A stretch of 59,732 bases of DNA, from assembly GCA_002067755.1 (NCBI GenBank), contig MVQH01000098.1:1-59732 (forward strand), written 5' to 3'. The DNA comes from Methanosaeta sp. PtaB.Bin018. Lineage in GTDB: Archaea; Halobacteriota; Methanosarcinia; Methanotrichales; Methanotrichaceae. Below, in pieces: positions 52,878-59,732 of the stretch. Every line of letters begins with the position of its first letter. Position 1 is the stretch's first letter. The notes under the pieces were generated by a model, which worked only from the letters and a program-made list of their open reading frames with translations, was not told the origin of the DNA and ran no database searches. Position numbers and translations under genes: made by a program.

Positions 52878-53339
52878 CTATTCTGCGACTGATTCAGCCG
52901 CGGACTGCGCCGGAGAGCTCTGTATTTTGCTCCTTATCTTATGAGCCATATCGTCCAGGAACGCCTGGCCTTCCGGCGTCATTTGGCGCCCTTTCTTGAT
53001 CTTCTTGACATAACCAGCCTTCTCAAGCTGCTGCAAAGCCTCCCTTACTACTGAGCCGCTGCCTTTGTTGAAGTGTCCTGTAGCCACGCCCTTGCGGTGC
53101 TTTCCACCGTAGAAGCTTCGCAGACGTGAGACGCCTACAGGGCCGTCGATGTATATTCTGCGCAGTACAGACGCGCACCGCACAAACCACCAGTCGGGGT
53201 TGGTGGGAGGCATCTCCTTGTTTACCCCTGTCTTGGCAAATTCAGCCCATGCGGGCGGCACAACTTTGCCTGCCGCCTTCAGCTCTTGGGCTACGGCAGC
53301 GATCAAGTCATGGGGAGGCACATCGTAAACAGTTGTCAA
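52878..53339 (-). CDS. rps19e: Small-subunit ribosomal protein S19e
   Basis: This 153-residue protein begins at TTG (53339) as MTTVYDVPPHDLIAAVAQEL, the standard archaeal S19e N-terminus, with GGAGG nine bases upstream. Core motifs include NPDWWFVRCASVLRRIYIDG, GVSRLRSFYGGKHRKG and the winged-helix end VREALQQLEKAGYVKKIKKG. A longer open frame reaches 53396 but adds no family sequence. It heads the run toward ftsY. Confidence 0.93.
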   Translation of the reverse strand: MTTVYDVPPHDLIAAVAQELKAAGKVVPPAWAEFAKTGVNKEMPPTNPDWWFVRCASVLRRIYIDGPVGVSRLRSFYGGKHRKGVATGHFNKGSGSVVREALQQLEKAGYVKKIKKGRQMTPEGQAFLDDMAHKIRSKIQSSPAQSAAESVAE

Positions 53340-53410
53340 ATCTTTCAATCCTCCAAAGATGATAAGTAACAAACCAGAACCCTTACGCCGAAACAAGTAT
53401 AAATGCTTTT

Positions 53411-54307
53411 TCAGATCTTGACTGCCAGCATCCTCTCAATCGACCTTCTCGCCCTTGATGCGATCTCTACTGGCACGCTCACACGTGGCTCCAGGGTCTG
53501 CAGTGCTCGCAGCACATTTTCCAGGTTGGTCTTTTTCATGTTTTGGCATATTGCCTTCTCACTGAGCGAATAGAACGCTTTTCCAGGATTCTCCTTCACA
53601 AGCCGGTAGATCATGCCCACTTCGGTGCCTATGATGAACTCTGGCGCCTCGCTCGATCGGACATGGCGTGCCATCCCTGCGGTGCTGTAGACGAAGTCTG
53701 CCCGGTCTATCACCTCCGGCCTGCACTCAGGATGCACAAGGACTTCAGCCTTGGGATGCAATGCACGGGCCGCCATTACCTCTTCGGATGTGAAGTTGTC
53801 ATGCACATAGCAATAACCATCCCATGGTATGATCTGCTTCCTAGTATGACGGGCAACATACGCAGCCAGATTCCTATCAGGAACGAAGATCACCTGGCTT
53901 TCTTTCAGCGAATTTACGACCTGCACCCCGTTTGCAGAGGTGCAGCAAATGTCGCTTTCCGCCTTGATCTCTGCAGTGGAGTTGACATAACAGACGACGG
54001 CTGCGTCCGGGTAGAGATCTTTCAACCCTCTGAGCTGCTCTGGGGTTATCATGTGAGCCATTGGACACCATGCGCCTCTCACTGGCAGAACCACAGTCTT
54101 TTGTGGCGATAGAATGGCTGCAGTCTCCGCCATGAAGTCAACTCCACAAAATACGATCACGTCTCCGGCCAGACTGGCTGCTGCGCGACTGAGCTCCAGG
54201 GAATCGCCTATTTTGTCTGCCACATCCTGCACACTCGGTACCTGGTAGTTGTGAGCCAGGATGACCGCATTGCGTTCCTTCTTTAAAGCAAGAATCTCAT
54301 CTATCAT
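53411..54307 (-). CDS. nadA: Quinolinate synthase NadA
   Basis: This 298-residue 4Fe-4S enzyme condenses iminoaspartate with dihydroxyacetone phosphate to quinolinate in NAD synthesis. It opens with VILAHNYQVPSVQDVADKIG and contains VVCYVNSTAEIKAESDICCT, EVLVHPECRPEV and FIIGTEVGMIYRL. The three cluster cysteines can be placed in VCYVN/ICCTSAN, PECRP and CQNMKK. No nadB or nadC gene is adjacent. The start ATG at 54307 follows an AT-rich promoter with a repeated 9-mer. Confidence 0.93.
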   Translation of the reverse strand: MIDEILALKKERNAVILAHNYQVPSVQDVADKIGDSLELSRAAASLAGDVIVFCGVDFMAETAAILSPQKTVVLPVRGAWCPMAHMITPEQLRGLKDLYPDAAVVCYVNSTAEIKAESDICCTSANGVQVVNSLKESQVIFVPDRNLAAYVARHTRKQIIPWDGYCYVHDNFTSEEVMAARALHPKAEVLVHPECRPEVIDRADFVYSTAGMARHVRSSEAPEFIIGTEVGMIYRLVKENPGKAFYSLSEKAICQNMKKTNLENVLRALQTLEPRVSVPVEIASRARRSIERMLAVKI

Positions 54308-54334
54308 AGTGATCGAGACGGCAAAATCTACATG

Positions 54335-54379
54335 ATACTATTATTTCAATCTATTTAATAGTTTTACTTAATACTATTA
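54335..54379 (-). promoter_or_regulatory. nadA promoter flanked by direct 9-bp repeats
   Basis: TAATAGTAT (minus strand) occurs at 54371-54379 and again at 54335-54343, spaced 36 bases apart. The TATA-like ACTATTAAATAG sits between them (about 54348-54359), so the repeats bracket TATA and the presumed transcription start. Confidence 0.5.
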
Positions 54380-54385
54380 GCTCAA

Positions 54386-55045
54386 TTAAACTTCAATTGA
54401 TTCATTTGCGATCGCCTTCACCATCAGCAAGGCTTTTATGGCATCCTCCATCTTGAAATCCCTGCGTTCAGTATTTATAAATTCACGGAACCGCTGCAGC
54501 ATTTCTGCAGCCACTCGGCCTTCTGCAGCCTGCATCATACGCTCGTAGGATCTCTCTGGAAAATAAAAGGACTCAGCACATCGGAAAAGCCTGTCTCTAG
54601 TAGTAGTATCGATTATGCCTCTCTGCCAAGCATTGTCAAGGTTGAACCTGATATTGACCAGCGGCTCGGAGAGAGGCTCCCAGGTGAAAGGTTCGAATAT
54701 GAGAGCCACTTCGTCATCAGATACGAGCCGCCCTCTCTTATAGGCTTGATAGATCTCACCCACGCCCTCCATGCCAAAAACATCCAGCTCGGAAGCTCGC
54801 AGAGCCCCCATGCTTGACGCGCCAATGACTCTTATCCCATGCTCAAGGGCGTAAAGGATCTCTTTGTGGGCCACTGAGCAGTCCTGGAAGAAGACGCCGT
54901 CAATCAGGCAAATTACGTCTGCACCATCCTTCGCAGCCTTGAAAAGATCACCGCGCTTGGCAGGTGGCCTGAAGTCCGCCTGCAGAATCTGCTCGGCTTT
55001 ATCGCGAGGAAGGCTTGGTCCTAAGAAGACGACGATTTCTGGCAT
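54386..55045 (-). CDS. tfuA: TfuA-like partner of YcaO
   Basis: This 219-residue TfuA-family protein begins MPEIVVFLGPSLPRDKAEQI and contains the family core around VIGASSMGALRASELDVFGM, followed by IYQAYKRGRLVSDDEVALIF. In methanogens TfuA works with YcaO to install thioglycine in the McrA subunit of methyl-coenzyme M reductase, TfuA probably supplying sulphur; this is established for related genes, not shown here. The Met at 55045 gives the usual N-terminus; the frame is open to 55093. It overlaps ycaO by 47 bases. Confidence 0.87.
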   Translation of the reverse strand: MPEIVVFLGPSLPRDKAEQILQADFRPPAKRGDLFKAAKDGADVICLIDGVFFQDCSVAHKEILYALEHGIRVIGASSMGALRASELDVFGMEGVGEIYQAYKRGRLVSDDEVALIFEPFTWEPLSEPLVNIRFNLDNAWQRGIIDTTTRDRLFRCAESFYFPERSYERMMQAAEGRVAAEMLQRFREFINTERRDFKMEDAIKALLMVKAIANESIEV

Positions 55046-56213
55046 CCTTGCATCTCTTGCCGACTCTTTCTCCGTCCACTGCTGCGATCTCAAGGCCCGG
55101 AACTATTACTCTTACGACTGGGATCCCGATCTCCTCTCTCGTCAGATCAACTACCACGACCCTGTCCAGCCCTGCTTCCTCGAGCTTGTGAAGCATGTAT
55201 TTTATGTCCAGCAGGAAGTCGTCGCTATCGAAGGATTCCATCTCGCAGTAGTCCTTCGTTTCGCAGGCCTCAAACCAGTGTGAATTGAGCCTCTTTGTCC
55301 TTTCGTAGCCTATCTGCTTGCGGAAATCCGCCAAAGTCGTGTCCTCACGAGCTCCGTGAATCTGTGTCAATCGACTTTGTGCTACCTCAGTCAGAGCCCG
55401 CAGCACAGCCACACTTGCGCAGGTATGAGTGCCCATGCCGGTCGTTAGCAGCGTCGGATCGCGCAGCTGCACATCATCGGCGACTGCAGCACATGTGGGA
55501 ACCCCGATATCGCTCGTGATATCTCGAAGATAAACATCGACCTTCGCGGCTGCGAACTTGTCCAGGAGAGACTTTGGCAGATCATCGTTGACGCCGTCAA
55601 TTAGCGGCCCGGTGTTGCGCGCAGCCTCAACTATGGCCCATGCATCTCTTTCGATGACCTCGGCCAGGCCATGAAATATGGCTTCTTCCATCTCATTTCC
55701 AGATGCAAGGCCGCTGGTGTTGGTCCTGAAGAGGCGTTTGTAATCGGATGAAAGAGGATGGAATACGGCGTTGGCAGGTACCATGATCTCTTCGTCATTC
55801 ATAATATCCCAGCCCAAGGTCCAGGGTATCTCAGCCTCTGCATCAGCATCAGCAGGCAAGATCAAGTCAGCTGGATTGAGGGCCATGCCCTCCACCTCAG
55901 AGAAGCGAGCAATTGTCAGCTTGCGGTCTCGAACCTCTGCAGAGTAGCGCTCCAGGCCCTCCATCATTGCCGAGACCCTGGCTTCGGTCGGGGTCGCTCC
56001 TTTGCCGTTGTAGACGGAGATCGCGCCGCGTTCTGCCATGGGCCGGATGGATGAAAAAACGGGTATGCCTATTCTGTCCAGGTTGGTTATGTCCGCCACC
56101 CTCGTTATGCCTGCCGCAGGCATCTTGGCTTCTGCGCGGGCCATCGTCTCCTCTGGAGGCAAGGCCCGATGGGTATCATCCCTGTATCTTTTAATGCAGG
56201 ACCGGAGTATCAT
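54999..56213 (-). CDS. ycaO: YcaO-domain enzyme, probable McrA thioglycine synthase
   Basis: This protein of about 404 residues is a YcaO ATP-dependent cyclodehydratase/thioamidase. Family motifs include GISVYNGKGATPTEARVSAM-like sequence, EGLERYSAE, FRTNTSGLASGNEMEEAIFH, GLAEVIERDAWAIVEAARN and the terminal VVRVIVPGLE. With tfuA directly downstream and overlapping, it matches the methanogen pair that thioamidates McrA. The TATA element ATTTATATTCC at about 56235-56247 predicts transcription starting near 56213, so the Met there (residue 5 of the longer frame to 56225) is the likely, leaderless start. Confidence 0.88.
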   Translation of the reverse strand: MILRSCIKRYRDDTHRALPPEETMARAEAKMPAAGITRVADITNLDRIGIPVFSSIRPMAERGAISVYNGKGATPTEARVSAMMEGLERYSAEVRDRKLTIARFSEVEGMALNPADLILPADADAEAEIPWTLGWDIMNDEEIMVPANAVFHPLSSDYKRLFRTNTSGLASGNEMEEAIFHGLAEVIERDAWAIVEAARNTGPLIDGVNDDLPKSLLDKFAAAKVDVYLRDITSDIGVPTCAAVADDVQLRDPTLLTTGMGTHTCASVAVLRALTEVAQSRLTQIHGAREDTTLADFRKQIGYERTKRLNSHWFEACETKDYCEMESFDSDDFLLDIKYMLHKLEEAGLDRVVVVDLTREEIGIPVVRVIVPGLEIAAVDGERVGKRCKDARNRRLLRTKPSSR

Positions 56214-56234
56214 TGCCCATCTCATGAGTGGCTA

Positions 56235-56247
56235 TGGAATATAAATC
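56235..56247 (-). promoter_or_regulatory. TATA box of ycaO-tfuA
   Basis: The minus strand reads GGATTTATATTCC, with its centre about 28 bases before the ATG at 56213. No Shine-Dalgarno motif lies between, pointing to a leaderless transcript. Confidence 0.5.
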
Positions 56248-56251
56248 CTAT

Positions 56252-56668
56252 TCAGAGGAAGGGCAGAGGGTCTTTTTTTCGGTAGGCCAGCGTCTGGCAG
56301 TTAGCGACCAATCTCCCGTCTTCCCCTGTGATCTGTATCTCGCAGGCCGAGATCCTTCGAGAACGACTCACCTCACGCCCCTTTGCAAGAAGCACCTCGC
56401 CAGAATTGACCGCGCTGAGGTAGTGGACATTCACTTCCAAGGCCACAGCTACGGTCCCATGTGAATTTACAGTCAATTCAAAGGCAGCGTCCAGTAGGGA
56501 GTAGATGGCTGCACCGTGAGTCGAGCCGAAGATGTTGTTCATGCTCTCTTGGGTCTTCATCTTCAGCGTAGCCTGGCCTGGTTCAAGCTTCACGACCTCT
56601 ATGCCGAGAGATCGCGCGTAGGGCTCCATGGAAAAACGTTCCTTCAGGGCCTGCAAAACATCGTTCAA
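56252..56668 (-). CDS. PaaI-family hotdog thioesterase
   Basis: This 138-residue hotdog-fold protein has the PaaI/YdiI signature: MNNIFGSTHGAAIYSLLDAA with the helix-cap Asp, followed by VAVALEVNVHYLSAVNSGEV. It begins LKERFSMEPYARSLGIEVVK, as in phenylacetyl-CoA thioesterases. The substrate acyl-CoA is unknown; no aromatic degradation genes are near. It stands upstream of ycaO on the same strand. Confidence 0.85.
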   Translation of the reverse strand: MNDVLQALKERFSMEPYARSLGIEVVKLEPGQATLKMKTQESMNNIFGSTHGAAIYSLLDAAFELTVNSHGTVAVALEVNVHYLSAVNSGEVLLAKGREVSRSRRISACEIQITGEDGRLVANCQTLAYRKKDPLPFL

Positions 56669-56735
56669 ACTTCATCCCTCTGCCTTGGGATTATCTTCGA
56701 AATGGTTATATTCGCTCCGCTTGATCTAAGCAAAT

Positions 56736-57239
56736 ATGCCCGGCACCCCTGGCAATAGGCCAGAGCCCATCTCCATAGAGATAAGCGGTTCTGCAGTCTC
56801 CATTATTCTCACCCAGGGTGCTATAAACATCTGGTTTGGAAGAAAATTCGACAAGTCCCTCATTGCAAGGATACTGATACTGATATCAAAAGTCGACTCG
56901 ACCACTGAGCACGAGAAAGAGGTGATATGCAGCTTCGAGGAGATCAGTGAGTTTGAGAACAACGGCTATATCCTCAGCTCTTATGCCCGGAAAAAAGACA
57001 AATACAGGGCCGTATTTGTCGTTCCATTCTCCAACTCCAGGGCGCTGGAGATGTTCATAGACTCAGTCTCTTCGGATACAGAGAGCGAGGATGTGAAGAT
57101 CACACTTTACTGGAGAGGTGGCCGAGTCATGATGAACATCATAAAGGAGGAGCTTAGCAGGTTCGATTGCTTCAGAATCCAAAATGTCGTATATAAGGAA
57201 GAGCAGAAGGGAGATGCAAAAGTGCGGGAGGAGCCATGA
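56736..57239 (+). CDS. Uncharacterised protein upstream of the aminotransferase (167 aa)
   Basis: The product has an N-terminal beta-rich half (PISIEISGSAVSIILTQGAI, NIWFGRKFDKSLIARILILI) and an alpha/beta C-terminal half (YILSSYARKKDKYRAVFVVP, DVKITLYWRGGRVMMNIIKE). I recognise no domain. Its TGA overlaps the ATG of the aminotransferase by four bases, so the two are translationally coupled and probably functionally linked. Confidence 0.65.
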   Translation: MPGTPGNRPEPISIEISGSAVSIILTQGAINIWFGRKFDKSLIARILILISKVDSTTEHEKEVICSFEEISEFENNGYILSSYARKKDKYRAVFVVPFSNSRALEMFIDSVSSDTESEDVKITLYWRGGRVMMNIIKEELSRFDCFRIQNVVYKEEQKGDAKVREEP

Positions 57240-58339
57240 GATTTGCAAGCTGCACAGGGAAAATAGAGATTTCAGGCATAAGAAAATGTTTCGAGGGAGC
57301 GCCTCCGGGATCCGTGAACCTGGGGCTGGGACAACCTGATTTCGACACGCCTATTCACATCAAGCAAGCTGCTATAAAAGCCATCGAAGAGGGATTGACG
57401 GGTTACACGCCAAACTGCGGTTTTCCACAGCTGCGCGCAGCATTGGCAGAGAAGTTCAGGGTTGAAAACGGGATCAAATGCACTCCAGAGGAGATAATGG
57501 TGACCAGTGGTGCCAGCGAGGCTCTCTTTCTGACAATCGCTGCACTGGTGGATAGGGGCGACGAGGTCTTGATGGGCGACCCTAGCTTTCTCTCCTACGC
57601 TGAGATGACCAAGCTGGTGGGCGGAAGGCCGGTGAGCGTGCCTCTCGATGAGGATCTCAGGCTTTCGCCCCAGACGATAGCTGCACATATCACCGATAAG
57701 ACCAGGTTGATAATAGTAAACTCTCCCTCCAACCCGACAGGGTCCGTTCAGACAGAAGAGCAGATGCGCTCCATCGCCGAGATCGCTGAAGACAAAGACA
57801 TTGCAGTCCTCTCAGACGAGGTCTACGAGCATTTCATCTACCGAGGATCGCATTTCAGCCCTGGGCAGTTCTCCGATAACGTCATCACAGTAAACGCCGT
57901 CTCAAAGACATATGCCATGACCGGCTGGAGGCTGGGGTATCTCGTGGCCAGGGGCTGTGCCCTTGAGCAGTTGCTCAAAATTCATCAATATGTTCAGGCC
58001 TGTGCCAGCTCAGTGTCTCAGATGGCAGCCCTGGCTGCAGTAACTGGGCCGCAGGACTGTGTCGCCCAGATGAGAGATGAGTTTCAAAGCAGGAGGGATT
58101 TGATGGTATCGGGCTTCCAGGAGATGGGCGTGGATCTTGTCGTCCCTGAAGGCGCTTTCTACCTATTTCCCCGTGTGGGTGACGGCGACGTCGTTGCCGC
58201 ACGCCTGAGCAGTGCAGGAGTTATTGTGGTTCCCGGATCTGCCTTCGGGCAGGGCGGAAGAGAGTACATACGTCTATCCTATGCTGCGGCACGTCCACAG
58301 CTTGAGGTGGCGCTAGCGCGTATGAAAGACATCCTTTAA
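57236..58339 (+). CDS. Class I/II PLP-dependent aminotransferase
   Basis: This 367-residue fold-type I aminotransferase resembles archaeal aspartate/aromatic aminotransferases. Motifs are VNLGLGQPDFDTPIHIKQAA, GYTPNCGFPQLRAAL, IIVNSPSNPTGSVQ, LSDEVYEHFIY with the PLP-pairing Asp, and VNAVSKTYAMTGWRLGY with the Schiff-base Lys. The C-terminal IRLSYAAA keeps the substrate-binding Arg. The amino-acid preference cannot be decided from sequence. Confidence 0.9.
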   Translation: MRFASCTGKIEISGIRKCFEGAPPGSVNLGLGQPDFDTPIHIKQAAIKAIEEGLTGYTPNCGFPQLRAALAEKFRVENGIKCTPEEIMVTSGASEALFLTIAALVDRGDEVLMGDPSFLSYAEMTKLVGGRPVSVPLDEDLRLSPQTIAAHITDKTRLIIVNSPSNPTGSVQTEEQMRSIAEIAEDKDIAVLSDEVYEHFIYRGSHFSPGQFSDNVITVNAVSKTYAMTGWRLGYLVARGCALEQLLKIHQYVQACASSVSQMAALAAVTGPQDCVAQMRDEFQSRRDLMVSGFQEMGVDLVVPEGAFYLFPRVGDGDVVAARLSSAGVIVVPGSAFGQGGREYIRLSYAAARPQLEVALARMKDIL

Positions 58340-58374
58340 ATAGGAGAGTTGCATTCGTCGCTAGGAGTGATGAA

Positions 58375-58758
58375 ATGAAGGAGCAGGTTGAGGTCAGAGA
58401 GCTGAAAGAGGGAAGATATGTAATCATCGATGAGGAGCCCTGTATTATCAAGAGCATATCCCATTCCAAACCAGGGAAGCACGGCTCAGCCAAGGCGAGG
58501 GTGGACGCCATAGGCATCTTCGACAACCAAAAAAGATCCATCGTCTCGCCGGTTACCACCAAGATCTATGTGCCCACTGTTGTGCGCAAGACTGGCCAGG
58601 TTCTATCCATTGGTGACACATCTGTGCAGCTTATGGACATGGGCGATTTCTCTACAGTAGATGTCCCCATCACCGAGGATCAGAAACCCAAGATCGAGGA
58701 AGGCAAGGAGGTCCCCTACCTCTTCGTTATGGGCAGGACGAAGCTGGACCTGCGCTAA
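58375..58758 (+). CDS. eif5A: Translation factor aIF5A
   Basis: This 127-residue protein has the IF5A N-terminal SH3-like domain with the hypusination loop SHSKPGKHGSAKAR, whose Lys in PGKHG is the modified residue, and a C-terminal OB domain (VQLMDMGDFSTVDVPI). It relieves ribosome stalling. It is followed closely by agmatinase, which makes the putrescine leading to the spermidine used in deoxyhypusine formation. Confidence 0.95.
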   Translation: MKEQVEVRELKEGRYVIIDEEPCIIKSISHSKPGKHGSAKARVDAIGIFDNQKRSIVSPVTTKIYVPTVVRKTGQVLSIGDTSVQLMDMGDFSTVDVPITEDQKPKIEEGKEVPYLFVMGRTKLDLR

Positions 58759-58776
58759 ATCCTTTTGTTCATTTGT

Positions 58777-59652
58777 ATGTTCCAGAAGTGCGGCTTCGCC
58801 GATGCATCTGGGGAGTTGGAGGGTGCAGATTATGTGGTGATAGGGTTGCCCTTCGACTCCACTACATCCTTTAGATCTGGATCAAGAGATGGCCCAAACG
58901 CCATCCGCCTCGCCTCTCTCAACTTTGAGAGCTACGAGCGCGACTGTGATGTGGATCTGGCGGACCTCAATATCTGCGACCTGGGCAACATGGAGCTGGG
59001 ATCCGATCCAGCATATGCCTGGGCGACCATAAAAGAGGGAATCGCCCTGCTGCCTGATAACGTTGTTCCTGTTTTCTTGGGTGGTGAGCACTCAATCGCG
59101 CCTCCGATCATCGGGGGATTGGTTCAAAAACGCCACTCTGAGCTGGGCGTGCTGGTGCTGGACGCTCACATGGATCTGCGGGAGGAATATGGATGCACGA
59201 GGTTTAGCCATGCTTGCACCAGCAGGAGGATCTTGGAGATAGAGGGCGCAAGATCCTATGCCTCAATCGGAATTCGCAGTGGTTCCAAAGAGGAGCATTC
59301 GTTTGCAGCGGAAAATGGGGCATGTCTCTTCACAAGTCGCGAGGTGAGGGAGATGGGGATTGATTCTGTGCTGGATGCTGCTTTGGAGAGCCTCAGCTGC
59401 GAGCAGCTGTATATCTCCCTCGATCTTGACGCCCTGGATCCTGCTTATGCTCCAGCAGTTGGCAACCCCGAGCCGTTTGGCCTGACCCCCTGGGACGTCA
59501 AGAGGGTGATAGAGCGCTTAGCCACGCGAGCTGTGGGTTTTGATATAAGCGAGCTTACGCCTGCCTACGACCGGGGAGAGACGGCCCTGATGGCTGCGAG
59601 CTTGGCTCGATGGTTTATCGCAGTAAAGGCAAGAGGCAACAAGGGCTACTGA
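58777..59652 (+). CDS. speB: Agmatinase
   Basis: This 291-residue ureohydrolase has its Mn ligands visible: H in FLGGEHSIA, D-x-H-x-D in VLDAHMDLREEYG, and D-x-D in SLDLDALDPAYAP. GFDISELTPAYDRGETALMA closes the family pattern. It converts agmatine to putrescine and urea. The ATG at 58777 is preferred over a TTG at 58765. The aif5A-speB pair is a meaningful neighbourhood, since polyamine is needed to modify aIF5A. Confidence 0.92.
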   Translation: MFQKCGFADASGELEGADYVVIGLPFDSTTSFRSGSRDGPNAIRLASLNFESYERDCDVDLADLNICDLGNMELGSDPAYAWATIKEGIALLPDNVVPVFLGGEHSIAPPIIGGLVQKRHSELGVLVLDAHMDLREEYGCTRFSHACTSRRILEIEGARSYASIGIRSGSKEEHSFAAENGACLFTSREVREMGIDSVLDAALESLSCEQLYISLDLDALDPAYAPAVGNPEPFGLTPWDVKRVIERLATRAVGFDISELTPAYDRGETALMAASLARWFIAVKARGNKGY

Positions 59653-59655
59653 TGG

Positions 59656-59687
59656 GTCAACTACCACTGCCTGAAGGCCGTGGCTTG
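59656..59687 (-). repeat. IS200/IS605-type end hairpin, second copy
   Basis: Read on the minus strand, CAAGCC is followed by a stem, TTCAGG, the pairing stem, and TAGTTGAC, the same 32-base frame as 6503-6534. An outer TACCACT/AGTGGTA pairing extends the structure to about 59699. It lies directly after the agmatinase stop codon. The rest of the element, including any tnpB, would be to the right of the window. Confidence 0.55.
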
Positions 59688-59732
59688 CAGCTAGTGGTAA
59701 GCCCGCTACGGTTGTTGACAGGCAGCCTGGCA

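Overview
The window reads as chromosomal DNA of a methanogenic euryarchaeon, most likely a Methanothrix/Methanosaeta-like member of the Methanosarcinales; the genus is an inference. Archaeal markers seen directly are TFB, Gar1, a thermosome subunit, ribosomal proteins L18a/LX, L31e, L39e and S19e, aIF6, aIF5A, prefoldin alpha and FtsY. The methanogen assignment rests on a YcaO/TfuA pair of the type that thioamidates methyl-coenzyme M reductase, a DUF1699 protein, CbiZ and a CobN-like chelatase. Several genes start at TTG or GTG, with Shine-Dalgarno motifs of the GGAGG/GAGGTG type.

Layout. 1-6.3 kb: core genes (tRNA-Cys, gar1-tfb, a NOG1-like GTPase, DUF1699, a HemK-type methyltransferase, a PLD-fold protein, thermosome). 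6.3-8.7 kb: a small winged-helix gene whose 3' end lies in an IS200/IS605-type end hairpin, then a secreted dockerin-BtuF-like binding protein. 8.7-17.9 kb: a surface-polysaccharide locus with GDP-mannose dehydratase-like SDR, GT4 enzymes, a Wzm/Wzt ABC exporter with a C-terminal sugar-recognition domain, an FkbM methyltransferase, a double-GT4 protein and a WbdD-like methyltransferase. 18-24 kb: a rearranged accessory island with an IS481-like element, two paralogous secreted metzincin-type proteases, a 212-bp direct duplication, a decapitated third protease copy, a HEPN/MNT toxin-antitoxin pair and relics of a Wzt gene. 24-28.7 kb: dodecin, HMG-CoA synthase, a membrane ferredoxin-like protein and ribose-1,5-bisphosphate isomerase. 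28.7-35.9 kb: a second polysaccharide locus resembling a split PNAG-type system (processive GT2, epimerase, GH153-like hydrolase and CE4-like deacetylases). 36-44 kb: a corrinoid/tetrapyrrole-related locus with cbiZ and a double-nitrilase gene divergent from cobN and a radical SAM/SPASM gene. 44-49 kb: small enzymes and an ADP-forming acyl-CoA synthetase. 49-53.4 kb: a compact translation and protein-targeting operon. 53.4-59.7 kb: nadA, tfuA, ycaO, a thioesterase, an aminotransferase, aIF5A and agmatinase. The last 80 bases carry a second IS605-type hairpin.

How the parts fit. Two separate loci appear to build and trim cell-surface polysaccharide, and secreted proteases and a dockerin protein add to the envelope theme. 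The most open question is the CbiZ / double-nitrilase / CobN / radical SAM neighbourhood: two kinds of amide hydrolase, a tetrapyrrole metallochelatase and a radical SAM enzyme face one another across a promoter with a 14-bp tandem repeat. That combination could remodel a corrinoid or related tetrapyrrole, but no pathway is proven by sequence alone. A second theme is small structured mobile relics: two 32-nt hairpins with conserved flanks and compensatory stem changes lie at 6.5 kb and at the right edge.
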